From the NCBI RefSeq assembly GCF_003852495.1, contig NZ_QAJI01000005.1:192958-227537 (forward strand): a DNA stretch of 34,580 nt, written 5' to 3'. Position numbers and translations under genes: made by a program. Below the pieces are notes generated by a model. The model searched no databases. It saw only the letters and a program-made list of their open reading frames with translations, and was not told the DNA's origin. This document shows positions 16,560 to 23,889 of this stretch, piece after piece; position 1 is the stretch's first letter, and each line of letters opens with the position of its first letter. This DNA comes from Taibaiella sp. KBW10 (GTDB lineage Bacteria; Bacteroidota; Bacteroidia; Chitinophagales; Chitinophagaceae).

Positions 16560-17540
16560 GTGGTCAAATTAATACAGCTCATAAGGCAATACTGGAACAT
16601 CATCCTGTTCTTTCTCTTAGAATTTATCTGCTTCAGACTTATCGTGAACAGCAATAACATTCAGGGATCGGATCTATTGAATTCGTCCAATGCGATTGCA
16701 GGTTTTTTCTATGAAAAGCAGAATGATGTGGTCGGCTATTTTCAGTTAAAAAGTGCTAATAAAGACCTTCTGGCAGAAAATACACGGCTGCACAATGAGT
16801 TGTCTCAGTTGAAATATACAGATACCTTGCAAAATGTTACCGCCAAAATACCTATTGTCGTTTTTGATTCTGTAAAAGCGCCCAAGGATACCACATTACT
16901 GGCCAAGGCAGATAGCCCTGCCGCTAAACCGGTTATTGTGCAGGATCTTCGGCCTTATGGTAATCCGAAAGTGGTGGGTTATGCTTCTTACAGCTATATT
17001 GCCGCCCGCGTGATCAACAACTCTGTGGTCGCCGATAGAAATAACTTTATCACGATTAACCGGGGAACCGCCGATGGCATTGAAAAGGATATGGCGGTCG
17101 TTTCAGGAGAAGGTATCGTAGGCAGGGTAGCTTATGTATCCAAACACTACGCCTCTGTGATTTCGGTATTGAGCTCCCGTAATGTGAGTACCCAAATTGC
17201 CGGAGGTAATATCGGGATCACCAACTGGTCTAATAACTCTCCGGATTTTGTGACGATGTCTCAAGTGGACATCCGCACCAAGGTCAGGAAAGGGGATACT
17301 GCTTATACAACCTCTTATTCCGTATATCCGGAAAATATCCCGGTAGGGGTTGTGGTGAGTGTGGATACCTATAAGGTCAACAACTCGCTTAACCTGAGGT
17401 TGCGCCTATCTAATAATTTCCGCAACCTGAAATATGTGTATGTGGTTAAAAACTTATTGGGTAGTGAAAAAAGAGATTTAGAAAAGGCTACGGCAGCCAA
17501 GGAAAAAGCGGCATTAGAGGCCAGCAAAAAACCCAAATAA
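16560..17540 (+). CDS. mreC: Rod shape-determining protein MreC
   Basis: Bitopic membrane protein that links MreB to the periplasmic wall-synthesis machinery. The start codon is GTG at 16560: homology begins here, no ATG is available nearby and a stop lies just upstream in frame. About 326 residues. One TM helix is at about 13-33 (IILFFLLEFICFRLIV), a coiled coil at about 60-90 (LKSANKDLLAENTRLHNELSQLK), then the two-barrel periplasmic domain with 'YIAARVINNSV', 'FITINRGTADGIEKDMAVVS' and 'GIVGRVAYVSKHYASV'. It ends in a Lys/Ala-rich tail. mreD follows 9 nt later. Confidence 0.93.
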   Translation: MVKLIQLIRQYWNIILFFLLEFICFRLIVNSNNIQGSDLLNSSNAIAGFFYEKQNDVVGYFQLKSANKDLLAENTRLHNELSQLKYTDTLQNVTAKIPIVVFDSVKAPKDTTLLAKADSPAAKPVIVQDLRPYGNPKVVGYASYSYIAARVINNSVVADRNNFITINRGTADGIEKDMAVVSGEGIVGRVAYVSKHYASVISVLSSRNVSTQIAGGNIGITNWSNNSPDFVTMSQVDIRTKVRKGDTAYTTSYSVYPENIPVGVVVSVDTYKVNNSLNLRLRLSNNFRNLKYVYVVKNLLGSEKRDLEKATAAKEKAALEASKKPK

Positions 17541-17549
17541 TTACCTGTA

Positions 17550-18101
17550 ATGAGTATATATTTAAGAAATTTTTTACGCTTTCTTGCGTTAGTCGGGATT
17601 CAGGTATTACTGCTCAACAAGTTATCCTTACGTTGGTGGACAAGCCCAAGCGGTTTCCCCACCTTCACACCCTTTGTATATCCTTTATTTATCTTATTGC
17701 TCCCGATTTCTACCCCGATCTGGTTTGTCCTCATCTCGGGCTTTGGCTTAGGGCTTACGGTAGATATGTTTATGAACACGGGTGGGATTCATGCGGCGGC
17801 CTGCGTGTTTATGGCTTTTGCCCGTATGGCTGTTTTAAAGCCCATTTTGCCCCGGAAAATATATGAGTACAAGAACTTATCCCCTTCTGTAAAAACAATG
17901 AACTGGACGCCTTTTATGACGTATGCAACCATTTTATTGTTCCTGCATCATTTGGCCTACCTTTTGCTGGATATCTGGAGCCTTAAAGCGCCTTTATATT
18001 TGGTGATAAAGCTTTTGGCCTCTTTGGTCACCAGCCTGTTATTTGTGGCTTTATATTCTTTACTTTTCTCTAATTCTATTAATACGCAATACAAGGATTA
18101 A
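17550..18101 (+). CDS. mreD: Rod shape-determining protein MreD
   Basis: Small polytopic inner-membrane protein of the elongasome, partner of MreC. The 183 residues have about five hydrophobic segments. Family-like features are 'FTPFVYPLFILLLP' and 'GFGLGLTVDMFMNTGGIHAAACVFMAFAR'. It is the last gene of the cluster. A strong palindrome follows, and the PBP2 (mrdA) and rodA genes that often come next are not here. Confidence 0.9.
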   Translation: MSIYLRNFLRFLALVGIQVLLLNKLSLRWWTSPSGFPTFTPFVYPLFILLLPISTPIWFVLISGFGLGLTVDMFMNTGGIHAAACVFMAFARMAVLKPILPRKIYEYKNLSPSVKTMNWTPFMTYATILLFLHHLAYLLLDIWSLKAPLYLVIKLLASLVTSLLFVALYSLLFSNSINTQYKD

Positions 18102-18124
18102 GATCCTGCGGTTTTATCTATTTT

Positions 18125-18176
18125 TATATAACAATAAGGGCTGTCTGAATATTCAGACAGCCCTTATTGTTATATA
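18125..18176. terminator. Bidirectional palindrome between mreD and sucC
   Basis: Perfect palindrome with 26-bp arms and no unpaired centre, lying between the converging stops at 18101 and 18186, with A/T-rich outer ends. Confidence 0.85.
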
Positions 18177-18185
18177 TGCTTTTGA

Positions 18186-19409
18186 TTATGCTGTAACAGC
18201 AACGGCTTTTTGTACCAGTTCTGCTGCTTCGCTTAATAAGATTGCAGATTGTACTTTCAATCCTGATTCTTCGATTAATTTTTTAGCTTCACCGGCATTA
18301 GTACCTTGTAAACGTACAATGATCGGAATATGAATATCGCCTAAGTTTTTGTAGGCTTCAATAACACCTGCCGCTACACGGTCACAACGAACAATACCAC
18401 CAAAGATATTGATCAGGATCGCTTTTACATTAGGATCTTTCAAGATAATACGGAAACCCGCTTCTACCGTTTGTGCATTTGCAGAACCCCCTACATCCAG
18501 GAAGTTTGCAGGCTCACCACCAGCCAATTTGATCATATCCATAGTTGCCATTGCTAAACCGGCACCATTTACCATACAACCAACATTACCGTCTAATTTT
18601 ACATAGTTCAGGTTAAACTCACCCGCTTCAACTTCTGTAGGATCTTCTTCAGATTTATCTCTTAAGGCTTCTACATCTTTATGACGGATCAGGGCATTAT
18701 CATCAATGTTCATTTTACAATCTACTGCGATAATTCTATCATCTGCAGATTTAAACAATGGGTTGATTTCTAACATAGCACAATCCAAACCTACGTATGC
18801 ATTGTATAAATTCGTTACGAATTTAATCATATTTTTTTGTGCTTCACCCGTTACACCTAAGTTGAAGGCGATATTACGTGCCTGAAACCCTTGTAAAGTA
18901 TAACCCGGTTTTACAAACTCTTTATATATTTTTTCAGGAGTGCTGTGGGCTACTTCTTCAATATCCATACCACCTTCAGTAGAATACATGATTACGTTTT
19001 GCTTAGTGGCACGATCCAATAAAATGGATAAATAAAATTCCTTACGATCGCTAGGGCCATCGTAATACATATCTTTAGCTAATAAAATTTTGCTTACCAC
19101 TTTTCCTGCTTCGCCGGTTTGGATGGTAACCAATGTATTTCCTAAAATGTTAGTCGCTACTGATTTTACATCTTCAGCGCTTTTCACCACTTGTACACCA
19201 TGTTGAGTAGGCACTTCTTTCATGGTACCTTTACCACGACCACCCGCGTGAATCTGCGCTTTCAAAACCGCAAACTTGCTATTCGTTTCCGCAGCAATTT
19301 TTTCATATGCAGCTACTGCTTCTTCCGGGGTAGAGCAAGCAACACCTTCCTGAGTAGGAACGTCGTATCTTTTTAATAACTCTTTCGCTTGATATTCGTG
19401 TAAATTCAT
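18186..19409 (-). CDS. sucC: Succinyl-CoA synthetase (ADP-forming) subunit beta
   Basis: With the alpha subunit SucD, interconverts succinyl-CoA and succinate with ATP (or GTP) formation in the TCA cycle. The 407 residues show the ATP-grasp N-terminus (MNLHEYQAKELLKRYDVP, HAGGRGKG), the Mg-binding segment LEINPLF, and the C-terminal CoA-ligase domain (GGEPANFLDVGGSA, INIFGGIVRCDRVAAGV, RLQGTNAGEAKKLIEESG). sucD is not adjacent; alpha must be encoded elsewhere. It has its own promoter. Confidence 0.96.
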   Translation of the reverse strand: MNLHEYQAKELLKRYDVPTQEGVACSTPEEAVAAYEKIAAETNSKFAVLKAQIHAGGRGKGTMKEVPTQHGVQVVKSAEDVKSVATNILGNTLVTIQTGEAGKVVSKILLAKDMYYDGPSDRKEFYLSILLDRATKQNVIMYSTEGGMDIEEVAHSTPEKIYKEFVKPGYTLQGFQARNIAFNLGVTGEAQKNMIKFVTNLYNAYVGLDCAMLEINPLFKSADDRIIAVDCKMNIDDNALIRHKDVEALRDKSEEDPTEVEAGEFNLNYVKLDGNVGCMVNGAGLAMATMDMIKLAGGEPANFLDVGGSANAQTVEAGFRIILKDPNVKAILINIFGGIVRCDRVAAGVIEAYKNLGDIHIPIIVRLQGTNAGEAKKLIEESGLKVQSAILLSEAAELVQKAVAVTA

Positions 19410-19437
19410 TTTTATGGATTTAAAAAAATTGATTTTG

Positions 19438-19445
19438 CAAATATA
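19438..19445 (-). promoter_or_regulatory. -7 promoter element of sucC
   Basis: TATATTTG on the minus strand, a perfect TAnnTTTG match, 28 nt before the sucC ATG. The rest of 19446-19564 shows no gene. Confidence 0.55.
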
Positions 19446-19564
19446 ATAGTTTTAGGGATAAAATAGGAACAGAGATTCGAATTAGCGATAATATCATACG
19501 GTTCCACAAAGTGCGCTTCCTTTTGAGCACCCGGCACACCCATCCTTAAACCTTCCAGTATGTA

Positions 19565-20245
19565 TTAGAAATATTTCTGTATGTCTTCTTTATAGGTTTC
19601 ACCGATCGGAATGGTAGCCGTACCAATCTGCAAAGATTTATGTTGTACCGAGGCCACTCTTTTTACCGGAACAATAAACGAACGATGCACCCGTACAAAG
19701 AGCGCGTCGGGTAGTTGCTCCATAATGTTCTTCATCGAAAACCGGGCCACGATCTTGGGTTTATCGATCAAATGAATCTGAATATAATCATCCAAGCCTT
19801 CAATATATAGAATATCGCTATATTCAATGCGATAGAGCTTGTAATCGGCGCGGATCATTAAATGGCTTTGTACGGATTGGTTTTTCCGGTAATTAAACTC
19901 ATTCCGGACCTTTTCCATGGCCTGTTCAAATCGTTCCTGTGAAAAGGGCTTGAGTAAATAGTCGGTTGCATTTACATTGAAGCCCTCTACGGCATATTCG
20001 CTAAAAGCTGTAGTAAACACCACGATAGGATCTGTTTCCAACATTTTATAGAAGTCTATCCCATTCTGTGCCGGCATCTGAATATCCAAAAAGATAAGGT
20101 CTATGGGGTATTTATTCAGGTATTTTATCGCTTCGGCCTGTTTGGTAAACGTCTTCTCTAAGGATACAAAATCTATGGCATCACAAAAATGCGTAATGAT
20201 TTTTAAGGCAAGGGGTTCGTCATCAAGCGCAATTGCTTTTATCAT
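19565..20245 (-). CDS. LytTR-family response regulator
   Basis: DNA-binding response regulator of the LytR/AlgR group. The 226 residues comprise a receiver domain (acidic pair Asp8-Asp9, phospho-acceptor Asp54 in IFLDIQMP, and the conserved Lys in LLKPF) and a C-terminal LytTR domain (about 125-226: 'LYRIEYSDILYIEGLDDYIQIHL', 'FVRVHRSFIVPV'). Its start overlaps the end of the histidine kinase gene by 4 nt (ATGA), so the two are translationally coupled. Target genes unknown. Direct repeats upstream of the operon are candidate binding sites. Confidence 0.93.
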   Translation of the reverse strand: MIKAIALDDEPLALKIITHFCDAIDFVSLEKTFTKQAEAIKYLNKYPIDLIFLDIQMPAQNGIDFYKMLETDPIVVFTTAFSEYAVEGFNVNATDYLLKPFSQERFEQAMEKVRNEFNYRKNQSVQSHLMIRADYKLYRIEYSDILYIEGLDDYIQIHLIDKPKIVARFSMKNIMEQLPDALFVRVHRSFIVPVKRVASVQHKSLQIGTATIPIGETYKEDIQKYF

Positions 20246-21288
20246 GCTAAAAACATTTTTAAGTCTACAATATACAATTCATTATCTGTCATTGCAATAT
20301 GTAGCTTGTGCTTATTCGGGTATAAAAAGGCCAACCGTTTTCGGGCATTTTCTATTCCTGTTTCCGTTTTGTCGCTTTCTTTTATATTGGTATTTACAAT
20401 CTTATTCTCTACCCGAAGCTGCAGCTCCTGCACCCCACATTGCAGTTGTATGCTGATGATGGAGTCCACATCCGGGTTTACCCCATACTTAAAAGCATTT
20501 TCGATAAAGGGAATAAGCACCATCGGGCTAATACGCTTGTCCTCCAGGCTACCTTTTATGTCAAAATGTAACCGAACATTATCGGAGAGCCGCAACTGCT
20601 GTAACGCAATATAATCCTTTATATAATCTACTTCTTTTTTTAAAGATACATAATCATTCATGCTCTCACTCACCACATAGCGCATAATTCCGGACAGCTT
20701 CAAAACTGCTTCGGGTGCCTCATTAGATTTTTCGAGCGTTAGGGCATATAAACTATTCAGGGTATTGAACAGAAAATGCGGATTGATCTGCGCTTTTAGA
20801 TAAGATAGCTCTGCGGTAACTTTCTCATGCCTGATAATATCAAGCCTGTTATTAATCTTTAACAGGAAAGAAGAAAAGTACAACAATAAAAACTGGACAA
20901 TACCGCCTTCAAATAAGAGTATCATCATTCTGGGCAATCTACGGGATTGCCGCATAGGATTATTTGGCGGAGGCATCCCTCCAAAACGGCCGGAGCGGCC
21001 GTTCGAAAAAAACAAATCCGGTGCTTTAAAGATCACAATGAAACAAAGGGCACTGATCAGGAAGTAAAGCGCTTTTTTCTCATTAAAGAATAGCTTTGGC
21101 AAAAACCAGTAATAGTTAACATAGAAAAAGAGCAACAGTAAAAGCTGTCGTGAAAAAATATTCAGGAAGGGTTTTATGGTAAAGAGGTTCTGACCCGTGT
21201 TAAAATCAGGTGAGGAAAGAACGGGCATCAGCAGAAAACCTGCACAACCCAGTATGTGAAACAGAATAGTCCGGTATTGTTTGGCCAT
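20242..21288 (-). CDS. LytS-type sensor histidine kinase
   Basis: Membrane histidine kinase of the His_kinase (PF06580) group that pairs with LytTR regulators. The 348 residues have four predicted TM helices (about 7-25, 43-66, 74-95, 121-144) with short connecting segments and no large periplasmic sensor domain, so sensing is probably membrane-based. The phospho-acceptor segment QINPHFLFNTLNSL has His171. The N box IPFIENAFKYG and a degenerate G region (ETGIENARKRL) follow. A Gly/Pro/Arg-rich stretch (about 97-117) lies between TM3 and TM4. Signal unknown. Confidence 0.92.
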   Translation of the reverse strand: MAKQYRTILFHILGCAGFLLMPVLSSPDFNTGQNLFTIKPFLNIFSRQLLLLLFFYVNYYWFLPKLFFNEKKALYFLISALCFIVIFKAPDLFFSNGRSGRFGGMPPPNNPMRQSRRLPRMMILLFEGGIVQFLLLYFSSFLLKINNRLDIIRHEKVTAELSYLKAQINPHFLFNTLNSLYALTLEKSNEAPEAVLKLSGIMRYVVSESMNDYVSLKKEVDYIKDYIALQQLRLSDNVRLHFDIKGSLEDKRISPMVLIPFIENAFKYGVNPDVDSIISIQLQCGVQELQLRVENKIVNTNIKESDKTETGIENARKRLAFLYPNKHKLHIAMTDNELYIVDLKMFLA

Positions 21289-21308
21289 GTTGTGATAATT
21301 CTATGGCT

Positions 21309-21316
21309 CAAAAGTA
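21309..21316 (-). promoter_or_regulatory. -7 promoter element of the LytTR two-component operon
   Basis: TACTTTTG on the minus strand, a perfect TAnnTTTG match, 20 nt before the kinase ATG at 21288. Confidence 0.55.
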
Positions 21317-21368
21317 GCTTTTATTGCGTGAGGCCGTCTATAATTGCGACTAATCCCATTTTTTTGTA

Positions 21369-21413
21369 GGTAAATATCTTTTCCGGTTTACCGACACAAA
21401 TATAGGGTTTACC
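21369..21413 (-). promoter_or_regulatory. Candidate LytTR operator: two direct repeats and one inverted half-site
   Basis: GGTTTACC occurs at 21385-21392 and again at 21406-21413, 21 nt apart (two helical turns). A third half-copy in the opposite orientation (TAGGTAAA, 21367-21374) pairs with TTTACCTA at 21408-21415. The elements lie about 55-100 nt upstream of the operon's -7 element. LytTR proteins usually bind paired direct repeats with this spacing, so autoregulation is a reasonable inference. Confidence 0.45.
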
Positions 21414-21536
21414 TATATTTTTTACTCGACGACAGTTTATACAATAACTTAGCGCACAACGTTTTAGTAAATTTAAAGTTGGTTTTTTTGTTTTTTTACA
21501 GATTATGATTCAAAGAGTATGTAAACAACAAAACGC

Positions 21537-21567
21537 AATGCCATGATCTGATAAGGATTGTGGCATT
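21537..21567 (-). terminator. Weak hairpin after the Fe-S nuclease gene
   Basis: Seven-base arms (AATGCCA/TGGCATT) with a 17-base loop, 15 nt beyond the stop of the minus-strand nuclease gene. Weak as a terminator. The rest of 21414-21536 has no reading frame of note. Confidence 0.35.
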
Positions 21568-21582
21568 TGTGTTTATACCTCT

Positions 21583-22272
21583 TTATCGACTGCAATAAGC
21601 CTTAAACTCACATTCATAAGGCACGTCACATTGAGCACCCATTTTAATTTTTGGTGTTTTGTCCTGATGCAGGGTATCTAAAAAGCGGCTGATAGATTCC
21701 GATACTTCTTCTTCCCGCGCCTGCAGCAGCTCGGTAAGGTCTTTAATATAATATCCATTGTCGCCATCATTCAGTACAATATTAAATTGTATGGAACCGG
21801 GCAAAGCCGCTTTACACACAAAGTATTGAAGAGACAGATCCCAGAGAAAAACCTCTTTGAGTTCCTTGCTGTTTTTGATTTCGTAAATGGTATAAGTATG
21901 ATCTTCATTTTGCAGTAACACATCAGTCATGACCAAAGTCTGCCGGTGTATAAAACAAGCTTCAAAAAGGGTAATTGGCCGCGGCTCCCGAAGTAAAGCT
22001 TCGGTGTAAGAAGCACCCATTGTGTATACATCCCTGCCCAAGGTTTGCGCTACATCTATACCTTGTGGAAAACCATGTTTGAATATCGCCTCGAAAGATT
22101 TACCCTCGCTGAATTTTTGTAAGGTCGCTGCAGAGCGGGGGCTTCTTTCCTTTGGTTTGTATTTATTCAGATAAAGGTACTTAGCACATTGCATCCCTTT
22201 TACAAAAGTGCTTTTAGACAATTGGAAGAATTGCGGTACTAAATATCGGATATCAACAGGAGTCAGGGGCAT
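21583..22272 (-). CDS. Stand-alone PD-(D/E)XK Fe-S nuclease (Cas4/RecB-like, DUF2779-associated type)
   Basis: Predicted nuclease with an iron-sulfur cluster. One Cys lies near the N-terminus (Cys29 in FVKGMQCAKYLYL) and three at the extreme C-terminus (Cys215, Cys221, Cys227 in GAQCDVPYECEFKAYC), the split four-Cys arrangement of Cas4 and AddB. Between them are the nuclease motifs: Glu104, Asp117 (VMTDVLL), Glu131-x-Lys133 (YEIKNS) and a QY motif (Gln149, Tyr150). As I recall it, the CX5CX5C pattern with 'PYEC' resembles proteins in which this domain precedes a DUF2779 domain. Here the protein stops right after the last Cys (229 residues), so that second domain is absent. No cas genes are nearby. 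The start is uncertain: family similarity begins at about residue 17 (QLSKSTF). Confidence 0.72.
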   Translation of the reverse strand: MPLTPVDIRYLVPQFFQLSKSTFVKGMQCAKYLYLNKYKPKERSPRSAATLQKFSEGKSFEAIFKHGFPQGIDVAQTLGRDVYTMGASYTEALLREPRPITLFEACFIHRQTLVMTDVLLQNEDHTYTIYEIKNSKELKEVFLWDLSLQYFVCKAALPGSIQFNIVLNDGDNGYYIKDLTELLQAREEEVSESISRFLDTLHQDKTPKIKMGAQCDVPYECEFKAYCSR

Positions 22273-22307
22273 TTATGGAAAATAATCAAATTAACGTCTT
22301 CAAACTT

Positions 22308-22976
22308 ATGACAAAGGTAAAGAAATCCAACACGCTGATCCTTTTCGGAACGCTTTTGCTCCTATTGAGTAGCTGCAGGGCAGAGGGTACCGCAAGACGC
22401 GATACGGAAATAAGCATTACCACTCCGCATAAAGACGATAAACTGATCCTGCCCAAAGCCTCCGCCAAGGGACAAAAGTTGGCTCAGGCGGCACGCGGCA
22501 TTGTGAATGATCAGATTGTATATGATCCTGCTTACTTTGTGATTCCGTATCCCAACGGCGATGTGCCGGCAGACAGGGGCGTCTGTACGGATGTCGTCAT
22601 CCGCACCTTCCGTAAAACAGGTATTGATTTACAAAAAGAAGTTTATGAAGACATGCAGGCGCATTTCGGCCTTTATCCCAAAATATGGGGCCGTAAAACG
22701 ACCGACCGCAATATAGACCACCGTCGTGTACCGAATCTGATGACCTATTTTAGCCGCAAGGGGCATACCAAACAAATCACACAAAATGCGCAGGACTATC
22801 TGCCGGGCGATGTCGTGGCCTGGAGTCTGGACAAAGGGCTGACCCACATCGGGATCGTCAGTGATGTGCCCAATAAAGAAGGAACACAATATTTAATCGT
22901 GCATAATATCGGAAGAGGGCAGGTATTGGAAGATTGTTTATTCCGGTTCACCATTATTGGCCATTACCGGATGTAA
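22308..22976 (+). CDS. DUF1287 family lipoprotein
   Basis: Predicted lipoprotein with a DUF1287 domain, a papain-like (NlpC/P60-like) fold whose substrate is unproven. From the chosen ATG (22308) the signal peptide ends LLLLSSC, with Cys at residue 23. An ATG at 22275 would add 11 residues. Family signatures are strong: YDPAYFVIPYPNGDVPADRGVCTDVVIRTFR (about 76-106, with the likely catalytic Cys in GVCTD), DLQKEVYEDM, NIDHRRVPNL, LPGDVVAW and a HIGIVSD His segment. Cell-wall hydrolase activity is plausible by fold. It is divergent from the Fe-S nuclease. Confidence 0.88.
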   Translation: MTKVKKSNTLILFGTLLLLLSSCRAEGTARRDTEISITTPHKDDKLILPKASAKGQKLAQAARGIVNDQIVYDPAYFVIPYPNGDVPADRGVCTDVVIRTFRKTGIDLQKEVYEDMQAHFGLYPKIWGRKTTDRNIDHRRVPNLMTYFSRKGHTKQITQNAQDYLPGDVVAWSLDKGLTHIGIVSDVPNKEGTQYLIVHNIGRGQVLEDCLFRFTIIGHYRM

Positions 22977-22991
22977 CCGAAATGAATATTT

Positions 22992-23037
22992 TTAACGAGC
23001 AAGCCGCGACATATTAATGTCGCGGCTTGCTCGTTAA
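22992..23037. terminator. Bidirectional hairpin between the DUF1287 and M48 genes
   Basis: Perfect arms of 21 bp (TTAACGAGCAAGCCGCGACAT and complement) with an ATTA loop, between the converging stops at 22976 and 23057. Confidence 0.85.
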
Positions 23038-23056
23038 TCTCTTTTCTTTGTGTTGC

Positions 23057-23872
23057 TTATTTCTTTGTGCTATAAATCGCCAAAGCTTGTGGTAAGTGTT
23101 TTTGTATATTCTGAATACGGGTTGCATCGCTTGGATGTGTACTGAGCAGTTCCGGTTGTTTTGCTCCGGCACCGGAAGCCATTCTTTGCCAAAAACCGAC
23201 CGCCTCACCGGGATTATAACCGGCCATAGCCATAAAATCTAAGCCCATCAGGTCTGCTTCCGTTTCATGTTTCCGCGAAAAGGGCAGCATAACCCCTACA
23301 GACGTACCCACGCCATAAGCAGTATTAAACAGGTTTCGGGTTTCTTCCGGTTTGCTGGACAGGGCAACATTCAAAGCCAAGCCGCCAAATTGCTGTAGCA
23401 AACCTTGGCTCATTCGTTCATTACCATGGCGTGCTATCGCATGTGCTATTTCATGGCTCATCACGACTGCCAGGCCTGTTTCATCTTTGGTCACAGGCAG
23501 GATACCGGTATAGATCACTACCTTGCCGCCAGGCATACAAAAAGCATTTTTCTGCACATCCTGTACTAAATTAAATTCCCATTTAAAGCCATTTAGAATG
23601 CTGCTTTGCCCTTTTTGCGCGTAGTACTGCACAATACCGGCAGCCAGCTTATTGCCCACCCGTTGCACCATCAGGGCATCGTTTGTGCCACTCAACCTTT
23701 TGTTTTGTGCTAAAAAGGTACTGTATTGCTCACCCGATAAAGAACTGAGTGTTCCTTCCGGCACAAGGTTTAAAGAACGCCTTCCGGTGGTTGGATTCTT
23801 AAAGCAACCGGTAGCCAAAAACATCAAAGACGCAACCAGTAAGGTTCCTATTGGTTTATACATTCCGTTCAT
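23057..23872 (-). CDS. M48 family zinc metalloprotease lipoprotein
   Basis: Periplasm-facing zinc protease of the LoiP/BepA/OMA1-like group, probably involved in envelope protein quality control (role inferred from family). The 271 residues start with a lipoprotein signal peptide (LATGC, Cys23). The zinc motif HEIAH is at 140-144. The third ligand is the Glu203 of HETEAD. 'NAFCMPGGKVVIYTGIL' (about 109-124) and the C-terminal 'LLSTHPSDATRI' are both typical. It starts 17 nt after the purD stop and may share its transcript. Confidence 0.93.
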   Translation of the reverse strand: MNGMYKPIGTLLVASLMFLATGCFKNPTTGRRSLNLVPEGTLSSLSGEQYSTFLAQNKRLSGTNDALMVQRVGNKLAAGIVQYYAQKGQSSILNGFKWEFNLVQDVQKNAFCMPGGKVVIYTGILPVTKDETGLAVVMSHEIAHAIARHGNERMSQGLLQQFGGLALNVALSSKPEETRNLFNTAYGVGTSVGVMLPFSRKHETEADLMGLDFMAMAGYNPGEAVGFWQRMASGAGAKQPELLSTHPSDATRIQNIQKHLPQALAIYSTKK

Positions 23873-23889
23873 AGCTATAAATTTAAGAT

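Noticed and set aside
21583-22272. A CRISPR Cas4 protein and hence a nearby CRISPR system
   Set aside because: There are no cas1/cas2 genes or spaced direct repeats anywhere in the window; the cysteine spacing fits the DUF2779-associated group better.
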